Positions 9,854 through 19,440 of a DNA stretch of 64,000 nucleotides are shown in pieces; position 1 is the stretch's first letter; each line of letters opens with the position of its first letter. The DNA lies in NCBI GenBank assembly GCA_036491115.1, contig DASXCQ010000093.1, positions 1-64,000 of the forward strand, read 5' to 3'. The notes under the pieces are model-generated. The model saw nothing but the letters and a program-made list of their open reading frames with translations, had not been told where the DNA came from and searched no databases. The DNA comes from DATEPR01 sp036491115. GTDB lineage: Bacteria > Actinomycetota > Actinomycetes > Mycobacteriales > Pseudonocardiaceae. The translations under genes and the position numbers were made by a program.

Positions 9854-11668
9854 TCAGCCGAAGGTGAAGTCGTACGCCTGGACGCCGGGACTCATCGACA
9901 GGTTGAGCAGCGACTTCTGGCTCGGACCCGACACCAGCGTGTAGAGCTTCGGCACGCCTGCGATGGTCAGCGTCTTGGTGAGCTGCCCGTTCACGCGGAC
10001 GCCGACCGTGCCGGTGCCGCCGATCACCAGGTACACGATCTTGGCCTGGAACCGCAGCGCCAACCGGGCGTTGGGCCCGGCGACCAGGTCCTCGGAGTTC
10101 GACGTCCACGTGCCGCCCAGCGCGAAGGTGTCCTGCTTGATCGCGTTGGGCAGCGTGCTGGTCTGTGCGGCGTCCTGCACCGGCGGCTGGCCGGTGATGT
10201 GCAGCGGGGCGTACTGGTAGCCCAGGTAGGTCTCCGGGGTCGACATCTCGGCCGGCGTCCTGTCCGGCACGTCGGTGGCCTTGGGCAGCGACGCCGACGG
10301 GTTGCTCTCCGAGACCAGTTGCCGGATCAGTTCCTCGGTGGTGCCGTAGTTGCCCTCGCCGAACGTGACGTGCCGGACCTGACCGTTGGGGCCGATCAGG
10401 TACTCGGCGGGCCAGTACTGGTTGCTGTAGGCGTTCCAGGTGGCGTAGTTGTTGTCGATCGCCACCGGGTAGTTCACCCCCAGCGACTTCGCCTGGGCCG
10501 AGATGTTGGACGACACGTGCTCGAAGGCGAACTCCGGGGTGTGCACGCCGATGATCTCGAAGCCGTCCTGGTGGTAGGAGCTGTACCACGCCTCCAGGTG
10601 CGGCAGGGTGCGCTGGCAGTTGATGCAGCTGTAGGTCCAGAAGTCGATCAGCACCGTCTTGCCGCGCAGGCCGGCCAGCCTCAACGGCTTGTCGCCCGGG
10701 GTGTTCAGCCAGCCGGTGATCCCGGTGAGCTCCGGGGCGGTGCCGCAGTTCTCCAGCGTCTGGCCGTCCTCGGTGCAGGGCGCGTTGCCGCTGTCACCGG
10801 AACCGGCCGAGCTGCCGGCGTTCGAGCTGACGTTGCCCGGTCCGTTCTTGTTGGCGGTGGACAGCGAGTGCAGCTCCTTGGTGGCCGATGCGTTGCCCTC
10901 CACCAGGTTCTGCAGCGCCGTGGTGTAGCCGGGCACGTTGCGCTGCAGGCCGTCGGTGAGGTTGAAGCCGATCAGTACGGCGACGACCAGCATCAGCACG
11001 CCGCCGGTGACCCGCAGCTGGCGGGCGTAGCGCTTGAGCACACCGGTTCGCTGGGTGACCTGCTCGCCGGCCAGCGCCAGAATGAGCAGCGGGACGCCGG
11101 CACCGATGCCGAACGCGACGGTGAGCACGAACGCGCCCCAACCGACGGTGTGGTTGGCGCCGACGATCACGATGGTGGCCAGCACCGGGCCGGCACACGG
11201 CACGTACAGCAGGCCCAGGCCCATGCCGAGCACGATCCCGTTGCTGTTCGGGTTGACCCGCCGCGACGGCAGCTTGGTGAACGGCCGCTCCAGCAGCTCG
11301 CCGAACGCCGGCCAGATCAGGCCGACGCCGATGATCACCAGGACGGCGATGCCCAGGTAGCGCAGCAGGTCCTGGGGCAGGTGCAGCGCGCTGAGCACGA
11401 GCGACCCGAACAGGGTGGCCAGGCAGAAGCTGATCACCAGGCCGACGACCACGCCGACCGGTCGCCAGGACCGCCTGCGGGCGGGCGTCTCGCCGTCGTC
11501 CGGGCCAGGGTCTGCCCCGCGGGCGGGCGCTCCGGCGGTGGCCAGCACCGGCACCGGCTCGCGGCGACTGGCGCCGGCGGTCAGCACCACCGGCAGCACC
11601 GGCAGGACGCACGGCGAGATGCTCGTGATCACGCCAGCGAGGAACCCGACGACAACCAACGTGATCAT
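9854..11668 (-). CDS. DipZ-like CcdA-TlpA fusion, thiol-disulfide exchange / cytochrome c biogenesis
   Basis: Membrane protein of 604 residues that moves electrons from the cytosol to an extracytoplasmic thioredoxin-like domain. The N-terminal part (about 1-260) is a CcdA/DsbD-type six-helix domain with the two key cysteines in SPCVLPVLP (C20) and VPCAGPVLA. A Ser/Gly/Asn-rich linker follows. The redoxin domain carries the CxxC motif SCINC (C348 and C351). The last ~150 residues form a beta-rich C-terminal domain. This arrangement is that of mycobacterial DipZ. I use ATG 11668 (GGGAG just upstream, N-terminus directly entering helix 1) over an in-frame start at 11710. Confidence 0.92.
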   Translation of the reverse strand: MITLVVVGFLAGVITSISPCVLPVLPVVLTAGASRREPVPVLATAGAPARGADPGPDDGETPARRRSWRPVGVVVGLVISFCLATLFGSLVLSALHLPQDLLRYLGIAVLVIIGVGLIWPAFGELLERPFTKLPSRRVNPNSNGIVLGMGLGLLYVPCAGPVLATIVIVGANHTVGWGAFVLTVAFGIGAGVPLLILALAGEQVTQRTGVLKRYARQLRVTGGVLMLVVAVLIGFNLTDGLQRNVPGYTTALQNLVEGNASATKELHSLSTANKNGPGNVSSNAGSSAGSGDSGNAPCTEDGQTLENCGTAPELTGITGWLNTPGDKPLRLAGLRGKTVLIDFWTYSCINCQRTLPHLEAWYSSYHQDGFEIIGVHTPEFAFEHVSSNISAQAKSLGVNYPVAIDNNYATWNAYSNQYWPAEYLIGPNGQVRHVTFGEGNYGTTEELIRQLVSESNPSASLPKATDVPDRTPAEMSTPETYLGYQYAPLHITGQPPVQDAAQTSTLPNAIKQDTFALGGTWTSNSEDLVAGPNARLALRFQAKIVYLVIGGTGTVGVRVNGQLTKTLTIAGVPKLYTLVSGPSQKSLLNLSMSPGVQAYDFTFG

Positions 11669-11853
11669 GCATGCTCCCGCGTCGACCGGCCCGACCCTGT
11701 GAGGCCCCAATCGATGATCGTGCCTGACAGCAGGGTAGTTCCTCGTATGGTCAGACCCCGCCGATCGGGTGGTTACCGATCTCTTACGGTCATCGGGCCG
11801 GCCGCTCGGGTCAACTCGCAGAATGCGTCCGACCCGCGCGTTACCGTCTCGTC
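11669..11853. other. divergent intergenic region
   Basis: A 185-base gap between the divergent DipZ gene and the broken hydrolase gene. No gene is recognisable. It should contain promoters for both directions, but I could not pick out an unambiguous -10/-35 pair. Moderately AT-rich stretches occur at about 11711-11800. Confidence 0.4.
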
Positions 11854-12532
11854 ATGACCGAGGTGAGCAGCGGGTACGCACCGATCAACGGCACGCGGAT
11901 GTATTGGGAGAGCAGGGGTTCCGGTGGCGTCCCGGTGATCGCGACGCACGGCGGTTTCGGGACCACGCTGATGTTGCGCGACCTGGCCGAGCACCTGGCA
12001 GCCGACCGGCGGGTGATCACCGTCGACCTGCGCGGCCACGGCCACAGCCCGGACGCCGACCGCCCGTTCAGCTTCGAGGAGTTCGGTGACGACCTCGCCA
12101 CCCTGGCCGGCCATCTCGGCCTGGACCGGGTCGACCTGGTCGGCTACTCGCTGGGCGGCGGCGCCAGCCTGCGCGCCACCCTCCGGCACCCGCGACGAGT
12201 ACGCGGCCGTGGCACCGGACGTGGACGCCTTCCCGACGCTGATGGACAAGACGGGCAAACTGATCAGCTCGGACTACGACTGGACCGACGAGGTGCCCGG
12301 CATCACAGTGCCCACGCTGCTGGTGTACGCCGACACCGACAGCATCACCACCACACACGCGGCCGAGTTCTTCGGGCTGCTGGGCGGCGGCAGCACGGAC
12401 GGCGGTTGGGACGGCAGCACGCCCACCCCGATGCGGCTGGCGATCATACCCAACACGACGCACTACAACATCTGGTACGCGCCCCAACTTCCGCCCATTG
12501 TCGCCGACTTTCTCGCCGAGCAGGCCGATTGA
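11854..12532 (+). pseudogene. alpha/beta hydrolase, broken by internal deletion and frameshift
   Basis: The first part is a normal alpha/beta hydrolase N-terminus: THGGFG oxyanion region, VDLRGHGHS, and the nucleophile elbow GYSLGGG. It is readable from ATG 11854 to about 12195 (LRATLRHP). From there the homologous reading jumps to the +1 frame (DEYAAVAPDVDAFPTLMDK) and continues to the TGA at 12530, with the late Asp region LLVYADTDS and the catalytic His in TTHYNIW. Hydrolases of this type carry about 45-50 more residues at the junction, so sequence seems to have been lost, not just one base. Reading straight on in the first frame gives a Gly/Arg-rich nonsense tail that runs into the next gene. 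Probably a pseudogene, unless the junction is an assembly error. Confidence 0.8.
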
Positions 12533-12552
12533 CCTGTGGCACGATCGCGGTC

Positions 12553-13386
12553 ATGACAGACCGGACGATCGACACGGGCACCACCGATGTGCTGGGCGAG
12601 GTGCGGGACGGCGTCGGCCGGATCGTGCTGAACCGGCCGGAACGGCGCAATGCGCTGACACCGGACATGTTGGGCGGCCTGGCCGCGCTGCTGGCCGAGC
12701 TGGAGTCGGCCGACGACGTCGGAGCGGTCCTGCTGACCGGTGCCGGCCAGGCGTTCTGCGCCGGTGGTGACGTGAAGGCGTTCGCGGAGCGCGGCGGCGA
12801 GGGCGGCTCGGCGTCGGCGCCGCAGCCGAAGCGGATCGCCCGGCAGCGGGACTCGCAGGCGGCGACTGTCGGTCGGCTGTACGGACTGACCAAACCGGTC
12901 GTCGCCGCACTGCCCGGTGCGGCGGCCGGTGCCGGTCTGGGTCTCGCGCTGGCCGCCGACCTGCGGATCGGTTGTCCGGCCACGGTGATGGTCACGGCGT
13001 TCGCGCGGGTTGGCCTGTCCGGCGACTACGGCACGGCGTGGCTGCTGCACCGGCTGGTCGGCCCGGCCAGGGCGCGGGAGATGCTGTTCCTGTCCGACCG
13101 GGTGAGCGCCGAGCAGTGCCGGGAACTGGGGCTGCTCAACCGGATCGTGCCGGCCGACGAACTGGCCGACGCCGCCCGGGTGCTGGCCGCCCGGCTCGCC
13201 GACGGGCCGCGACTGGCGCTGCGCAACATGAAGCAGAACCTGGTGGACGCCGACCACGACGATCTCGCCGCGTCGATGGAGCGGGAGATCCCGCGCCACA
13301 TGGAGTGCGGGGTCAGCGAGGACCACCGGGAGGCCGTTCAGGCGTTCGTCGCGAAGCGGGAACCGGTGTTCGGCCGCACTCCCTGA
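12553..13386 (+). CDS. enoyl-CoA hydratase/isomerase
   Basis: Crotonase-fold enzyme of 277 residues acting on CoA thioesters, for instance hydration in beta-oxidation. It has the family start (VLNRPERRNALTPDM), the oxyanion-hole motif FCAGGDVKAF, the second loop AGAAAGAGLGLALAADLRIG and the C-terminal GPRLALRNMKQNL. At the usual catalytic-Glu position the sequence reads GLSGDYGTAWLL, where Asp replaces Glu, so the exact reaction may differ from classical hydration. I start at ATG 12553; the same frame stays open upstream through the broken hydrolase, but that part is not homologous. It is 20 bases downstream of the hydrolase remnant. Confidence 0.88.
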   Translation: MTDRTIDTGTTDVLGEVRDGVGRIVLNRPERRNALTPDMLGGLAALLAELESADDVGAVLLTGAGQAFCAGGDVKAFAERGGEGGSASAPQPKRIARQRDSQAATVGRLYGLTKPVVAALPGAAAGAGLGLALAADLRIGCPATVMVTAFARVGLSGDYGTAWLLHRLVGPARAREMLFLSDRVSAEQCRELGLLNRIVPADELADAARVLAARLADGPRLALRNMKQNLVDADHDDLAASMEREIPRHMECGVSEDHREAVQAFVAKREPVFGRTP

Positions 13387-13499
13387 CCGCGCAGCCGGTT
13401 CTTCGTGACATGGTCACGCCTGGTTCGCCGTCGATTCACTCGGGCACGGGACGCCCTGGTTAGCGTCCAGCCGCAACCCGGCCACCCGAAGGGATCGCG

Positions 13500-13534
13500 A
13501 TGGACCTCAATCGACGACAGTTCATGGTGGCGGG
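13500..13534 (+). pseudogene. orphan twin-arginine leader fragment fused to kinase remnant
   Basis: A ribosome binding site (GAAGGGA, about 13487-13493) and ATG 13500 start the peptide MDLNRRQFMVAG, which looks like the beginning of a Tat signal peptide (RRxF followed by a hydrophobic start). After about a dozen codons the sequence switches to the interior of a P-loop kinase in a different frame and the leader frame ends within about 30 codons. This suggests that the 5' end of a Tat-exported protein gene was joined by deletion to the 3' part of its neighbour. Confidence 0.55.
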
Positions 13535-13912
13535 TTGCCGGTGGTCGAGTTGGACAAACACTTCTGGCAGGCCGATCTCACTCCGCTGACCCATGAGCGG
13601 TGGGCGACACGGCAACGTGCCCTGACCGACCAGCCGGAATGGATCATGGACGGCGATCTCGGCCCGTACGACGTGCTCGACGTCCGGCTGGGCGCGGCGG
13701 ACACCGTGCTGCTGCTGGACTTCGCGCTGCGGCGCTGCGCGTGGCGGGCGCTGCGGCGGGCGCGGGAGCGGGCGGACTTCTGGTGGTGGCTGATCACCTA
13801 TCGTCGGCGGTCGCTGCCCGAGGTGCGCCGCAGGATCGTCGCCACCGACGCCGATCTGTGGGTGTTCCGGGGACCACGCGCGGTGGCGGCGTTCCTCCGG
13901 ACGCTGGGGTGA
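13535..13912 (+). pseudogene. truncated P-loop kinase (adenylate-kinase/topology-modulation-like), Walker A missing
   Basis: The 125 readable residues match the body of small P-loop kinases annotated as adenylate kinase or DNA topology modulation proteins: VVELDKHFWQADLTPL, WIMDGDLGPYDVL and the Arg-rich RCAWRALRRARERADFWWW. In intact proteins about 25-30 residues containing GxxGSGKS precede VVELDK. Here they are absent: the frame opens at a TTG (13535) with no ribosome binding site, immediately after a Tat-leader-like fragment in another frame. Without Walker A it cannot bind nucleotide normally, so I call it a pseudogene. It converges on the acetolactate synthase gene with 7 bases between the stops. 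Confidence 0.75.
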
Positions 13913-13919
13913 GCGCGGC

Positions 13920-15578
13920 TCAGGACAGCGATTCGTCCAGTTCGCCGAGAGACTCGATGAGTCGCAGGTTGGCCGAGTAGTCGACCGGGCAGGCGATCAC
14001 CGAGACCGTGTCGGCGGCCAGCGCGGTACGCAGCGTGGGCAGCAGTTCGGCCGCCGAGGTGATGCGGTAGCCGGTGGCGCCGAAGCTCTCCGCGTACTTC
14101 ACGAAGTCCGGATTGGTGAACCGGGTGTCGACGTCGTGGCCGATCTCCAGATCCATCTTCCAGCTGATCAGCCCGTAGGCGTCGTCCACCCAGATCAGGA
14201 TCACGATCGGCAACCGCATCCGCAGCGCCGTCTCGATCTCCTGCGAGTTCATCAGGAACGCGCCGTCGCCGGTCGCGACCAGTACCTTGCGGTCGGGTTT
14301 GGCGAGCTTCGCGCCGATCGCGCCGGGCACGGTCCAGGCCATGGTGGACAGGCCGTTGGAGATCAGGCAGGTGTTCGGCTCGTACGTCGGGTACAGCCGG
14401 GCCATCCACATCTTCAGCGCGCCCGTGTCGACCAGGACGATGTCGTCGCGGTCCAGCGCCGTGCGGGTGTCGGCGACGATCCTGGCCGGGGCCAGCGGGA
14501 ACCGGTCGTCCTGCTGGCCGGCCACCAGTTCGTTGGCCAGCAGGTCCTTGATGCGTTCCCCGCCCTGCCGAGTGTCGAACCGCCGGTCGACGGCGGCGGC
14601 GAGCGCGTCCAGGCTGTGCCCGATGTTGGCGTGCAGCCCGACGGACACGTCGTAGTGCGCGTCCACCTCGGCCGGGAACCGGTGCACGTGGATGATCCGG
14701 GTGTCACCGGTCGGGTTGATCCGGACCGGGTCGAACTCCTGCAGTTCGTAGCCGACGGCGACGATCACGTCGGCCCGGTCGAAGCCGAAGTTCACGTAGT
14801 CGTGCCGCATGAACCCGGCCGCGCCCAGGGACAGCGGGTGGTCGTCGGGGAGCACACCCTTGCCGTGGAACGTGCTGGCCACGGGCACGCCGAGCGTCTC
14901 GGCGAACCGCAGCAGCGCTGCGCCGGCACCTGCCCTGGCCGCGCCGTGCCCGGCCAGCACGATCGGGTCGTGGGCGGACATCAGGATGGCCGCCGCCCGT
15001 GCCACCTGCTCCGGCGACGGTTCCTCGGTGCGCGGGACGTTCACCCGCAGCGGTGTCACCGCGTCGGCGATCGCCGCCTCCTCGACGTCCTCGGGCACCG
15101 CCAGGTACACCGCGCCCGGCCGCTCGGTCTGGGCCAGCTTGAACGCCTTGCGCACCATCTCGGGCACCGCACCCGGCGTGGCCACCAGCGCCGACCACTT
15201 GGTCACCGGCGCGAACATCGACACCAGGTCGACGCCCTGGTGCGACTCCTTGAAGCTGCGGTGCATGCCGACCTGCGCGGACAGCGCGATCAGCGGCGTG
15301 GAGTTGGTGGTCGCGTCGGCGGTGCCCAGCAGCAGGTTGATCGCGCCCGGCCCGAGAGTGGCCGAGCACACGCCTGCCCGGCCGGTGAGCCGACCGTAGG
15401 TCTCGGCCATGAACGACGCGCCCTGCTCGTGCCGGGTCAGGACGTAGGTGATGGACGACCGCGAGATCGCGTCGACCAGCCTGATGTTCTCCTCGCCCGG
15501 AATACCGAAGATGTGGGTGACACCCTCGTTCTCCAGACAGCGCACGATCAGGTCGGCAACGGTTCGCTCATCGGCCAC
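13920..15578 (-). CDS. acetolactate synthase, AlsS-like (thiamine-diphosphate enzyme)
   Basis: Condenses two pyruvates to acetolactate with CO2 release; AlsS-type enzymes feed acetoin formation and do not need FAD or a regulatory subunit. The 552-residue protein has the ThDP-activating Glu in TRHEQGASFMAETYGRLTG, the central domain (IVLAGHGAARAGAG) and the Mg-ThDP motif GDGAFLMNSQEIETALRM through VDDAYGLISWKM. The C-terminal VDYSANLRL is also typical of AlsS proteins. No acetolactate decarboxylase or IlvN-type subunit gene is adjacent. Other ThDP enzymes such as sulfoacetaldehyde acetyltransferase are less likely given the C-terminal blocks. Confidence 0.85.
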   Translation of the reverse strand: MADERTVADLIVRCLENEGVTHIFGIPGEENIRLVDAISRSSITYVLTRHEQGASFMAETYGRLTGRAGVCSATLGPGAINLLLGTADATTNSTPLIALSAQVGMHRSFKESHQGVDLVSMFAPVTKWSALVATPGAVPEMVRKAFKLAQTERPGAVYLAVPEDVEEAAIADAVTPLRVNVPRTEEPSPEQVARAAAILMSAHDPIVLAGHGAARAGAGAALLRFAETLGVPVASTFHGKGVLPDDHPLSLGAAGFMRHDYVNFGFDRADVIVAVGYELQEFDPVRINPTGDTRIIHVHRFPAEVDAHYDVSVGLHANIGHSLDALAAAVDRRFDTRQGGERIKDLLANELVAGQQDDRFPLAPARIVADTRTALDRDDIVLVDTGALKMWMARLYPTYEPNTCLISNGLSTMAWTVPGAIGAKLAKPDRKVLVATGDGAFLMNSQEIETALRMRLPIVILIWVDDAYGLISWKMDLEIGHDVDTRFTNPDFVKYAESFGATGYRITSAAELLPTLRTALAADTVSVIACPVDYSANLRLIESLGELDESLS

Positions 15579-15615
15579 GCCCCGACCCTAGGCGACCCCC
15601 AGCCGTTCGGTCGCG

Positions 15616-15936
15616 TCAGGAGCCGGCACCGTTGTGCCGGAACCGGTCCGGCGTGGCCAGCGGCCAGCCGCCCGCCGCGAGCCGGGCGCTCACCCTGGCC
15701 ACGTCCGAGTCCAGCGGCTGCTCGTTGGTCACCGCCGTGATCGCGTCCCGGATCGCCTGGCCGGAGGTGGCGTCACCGCCGGAAGCCAGTTCCTCGGCGA
15801 CGGCGGTGACCTCGTCGTTGGTGAGCTGGCGCGCCAGCAACGCGAACAGCGGGATGTAGTCGTGCTCTGGCACGCCGTCGGGATAGCCGGCCCGCAGCCA
15901 ACCGACGATCGACGCCAACACCGGAGGCAACTCCAT
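15616..15936 (-). CDS. DUF3349 family protein
   Basis: A 106-residue acidic helical protein. The N-terminus (LASIVGWLRAGYPDGVPEHDYIPLFALLARQLTNDEV) and the end pattern (RLAAGGWPLA) match the DUF3349 family, which is common in actinobacteria, often duplicated in mycobacteria and has no established biochemical function. The ATG at 15936 has GGAGGC-type complementarity nearby and avoids an Arg-rich upstream extension that is in frame from 16023. It follows a small membrane protein and a phosphate permease on the same strand, spaced by about 20 bases, so the three may form one operon. Confidence 0.85.
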   Translation of the reverse strand: MELPPVLASIVGWLRAGYPDGVPEHDYIPLFALLARQLTNDEVTAVAEELASGGDATSGQAIRDAITAVTNEQPLDSDVARVSARLAAGGWPLATPDRFRHNGAGS

Positions 15937-15959
15937 GTGAGCCTCTCCCCTACGGCGAC

Positions 15960-16211
15960 CTAGCTGGCCGCGACGATGAAGTAGATGCCGCCGGCGATGC
16001 TCGCCAGGACGATCAGGAAGCACACGCCGCCCAGCACCATGCCCACCGGGTTGCCACCGACGATCTCGTCGGACTCACCGGAGCCGGGTTGGGTGCGGGC
16101 GCCCAGGCTCAGGGCCCGCAGGCCGAGCGCGAACACCGCGGGCAGGCCGGCGCCCGCGATCAGCCCGAAGACGACGATCTGCCACAGGGCGGTCAGGTTG
16201 ATCCAGTCCAT
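15960..16211 (-). CDS. small two-helix membrane protein next to PiT permease
   Basis: An 83-residue protein with two predicted membrane helices, at about residues 9-32 and 57-80, joined by a hydrophilic loop containing TQPGSGESDEI. It has no enzyme motif. It is encoded 12 bases downstream of the PiT-type permease on the same strand. Small membrane proteins of this kind accompany PiT genes in actinomycetes, and it may be an accessory subunit; that role is inferred from position only. Confidence 0.75.
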   Translation of the reverse strand: MDWINLTALWQIVVFGLIAGAGLPAVFALGLRALSLGARTQPGSGESDEIVGGNPVGMVLGGVCFLIVLASIAGGIYFIVAAS

Positions 16212-16223
16212 CGTGACGTCCCC

Positions 16224-17369
<1,146 letters not shown>

Positions 17370-17520
17370 GGTGTCAGTGTCACGAGTACCGTGCCGCAGG
17401 TCGACAAGTGCGACCAACTGTCAGGCAAGCTGACAGCATCCGGTCGGGGAAAGTTCACACGCTGTTGGCACGACTGAACTTGCGCGACGAGCGACTCGCG
17501 GCTAAGGGGAGGAATCCGCT

Positions 17521-19440
17521 GTGACCGATGCCTGGTTGGCCACGCATCTGGTGCGGCGGTATGGAATTCAGGTTACCGGAGTGACCGAACTGGACCGCGG
17601 CGTGTACCGCGTCGACCGGCCCGACGGGCCCGCCTGGGTGGCCAGGGTGTTCGGTCCGGAGCGCCCGGCGGCGCAGGTGGACGGCGACGCCGCGATCCTG
17701 CGAGCGTTGCAGCGTGCGGGTTTCCCGGCGGAGCGGTGTGCCGACCCGGAGCCGGTGTCCACGGTCGACGGTCGGGCCGTGCTGGTGACCGAGTTCGTCA
17801 CCGGCACCAGGGCGGCGCCGAACGCCAGGACGTTCGCCGTGCTCGGCGTCCTGCTCGGCCGACTGCACACGCGGGCGGCGGACGGACTGCGGGCCGGTGG
17901 GGCGTGGCACCACATCGTGCCGGCGGGCGGCGGTCCGCGCGCCGAGATCGACGCGGCGCTGGCCGCGCTGCCGGACACCGCCGAGTACGGACCGGTGCGG
18001 GAAGGGCTGGTCGACGCGGACGACGGCGCCGACCTGCCGCACGCCTTCGTGCACCCGGACTTCGTGCCGGCCAACGCGATCACCATGCCCGACGGCGGCA
18101 TGGTGATCGTGGACTGGACCGGCGCCGGCCGGGGCCCGAGGATCTGGCCACTGGCGTTCCTGCTGTGGGCCGCCGCACGGGTCGACGGCCGCATGGTCGA
18201 CGTGGCCTTCTCCCGTTACCGCAGGCATGTCGAGCTCGAACCGGCGGAGCTGGACCGACTGGGCGACGTGCTGCGGGTGCGGCCACTCGTGATGGACTGC
18301 TGGTCGATACGCGAGGGCCGGCTGTCGGCGGAGGCCGCCCTGCGGAACATGTCGGTCACCGACGCGATCGCCGCGCGAGTGTCCGGGGGCGGCCGTACGG
18401 TGCCCGACATGACCGGCACTCCCCTGTGCACGCTGCTGTCCCAGGTGTGGATCGCGGTCACCGTCGAGATGGACAACGAGTTCGAGCACCGCATGGCGCA
18501 CCGCACCACCCGGGGCGGGTCCAGGTCCGGACCGTGGCTGGTGGCGTCGCCGATGTGGTATTCGTGCCTGCGCTACGTCACCGACGACGGCATCACCGTC
18601 GCCGAACTCGCGCGGCTGGCCGGAACCGGCACGAACCTCGGCGGCATGCTGCGCTGGGGCTACGTCATGGCGGAACTCGGCCCGCGCGACCGCGACCCGA
18701 ATCGGCCCGGCCCGCAGGCGGTGCTGCGCCCGACGCCGGCCGGGCGGAAGGCCCGTGAGGTGTGGGCCGAGGTGTTCGACGTGGTCGAGGGCCGGTGGCG
18801 GGAACGGTTCGACGCCGACCGGCTGCGGGCCGCGCTGTCCGCGGTGGCCGCCTCGCTGGACCCCGCCTTGCCCGACTGCCTGCCGATCATCGGCATCGAC
18901 ATGGTGACCAGGACACGGGTGCTGGACCGGGAGCCGCCCACGGGTCCGCTGTCGCTGGCCACGCTGTTGGCGCGGGTGCTGCTGGCGTTCACCATCGAGG
19001 TGGAGACCGGGTCGGAGCCCGCGTTGGCGCTGCGGCAGAACGTGCTGCGGGTGCTGGCCGACGCGCCCGTGCTCGTGCGGGACCTGCCCGGGCTGTCCGG
19101 CGTGTCCCGTGAGGCGATCGACACCTCGCTGACGTTCCTGACCCAGCAGCGCTACGTGGTGGTCGAACCGGCGCCGAGCCGGGGCAAGCAGGTGCGGCTG
19201 ACCGACCGGGGCCGGACCGCGCGGGACGCGACCGGGCCGGCGTTGGCCGCCGTGGAGGCGCGGTGGCGGGACCGGTTCGGCGGCGAGGTGATCGACGAGC
19301 TGCGGGCGGTGTTGACCCCGATCGCCGGCTGGTGGCCCCGGCCCTACCCGGACGGGTGGCGAGCGACGATCCGGCACGGCGACACGGTGCCCCATTTTCC
19401 GATGGTGCTGCACCGGGGCGGCTACCCCGACGGCAGCTAG
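17521..19440 (+). CDS. aminoglycoside-phosphotransferase-like kinase fused to two MarR-like winged-helix domains
   Basis: A 639-residue protein with an unusual layout. Residues ~1-290 form an APH/choline-kinase-like domain, with the catalytic loop HPDFVPAN (H178, D180, N185) and the metal-binding Asp in VDWTGAG (D198). The nucleotide lobe is shorter than usual. Residues ~300-440 and ~470-620 look like two MarR-type winged-helix regulators in tandem: each has a dimer helix, a 'VAELARLAG' or 'LPGLSGVSREAID' HTH, and a wing ending in a TPAGRKARE / TDRGRTARD motif, as in genuine MarR proteins. GTG 17521 is preceded by GGGGAGGA. The kinase may sense or modify a small molecule that controls DNA binding, but this is inference. 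Confidence 0.75.
   Translation: MTDAWLATHLVRRYGIQVTGVTELDRGVYRVDRPDGPAWVARVFGPERPAAQVDGDAAILRALQRAGFPAERCADPEPVSTVDGRAVLVTEFVTGTRAAPNARTFAVLGVLLGRLHTRAADGLRAGGAWHHIVPAGGGPRAEIDAALAALPDTAEYGPVREGLVDADDGADLPHAFVHPDFVPANAITMPDGGMVIVDWTGAGRGPRIWPLAFLLWAAARVDGRMVDVAFSRYRRHVELEPAELDRLGDVLRVRPLVMDCWSIREGRLSAEAALRNMSVTDAIAARVSGGGRTVPDMTGTPLCTLLSQVWIAVTVEMDNEFEHRMAHRTTRGGSRSGPWLVASPMWYSCLRYVTDDGITVAELARLAGTGTNLGGMLRWGYVMAELGPRDRDPNRPGPQAVLRPTPAGRKAREVWAEVFDVVEGRWRERFDADRLRAALSAVAASLDPALPDCLPIIGIDMVTRTRVLDREPPTGPLSLATLLARVLLAFTIEVETGSEPALALRQNVLRVLADAPVLVRDLPGLSGVSREAIDTSLTFLTQQRYVVVEPAPSRGKQVRLTDRGRTARDATGPALAAVEARWRDRFGGEVIDELRAVLTPIAGWWPRPYPDGWRATIRHGDTVPHFPMVLHRGGYPDGS

Noticed and set aside
11854..13386. 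A single 510-codon open frame joining hydrolase N-terminus to enoyl-CoA hydratase
   Set aside because: The section between 12195 and 12553 reads as Gly/Arg-rich nonsense, while the real hydrolase continuation is in another frame. The hydratase has its own good start at 12553. It is read-through of a broken gene, not a fusion protein.
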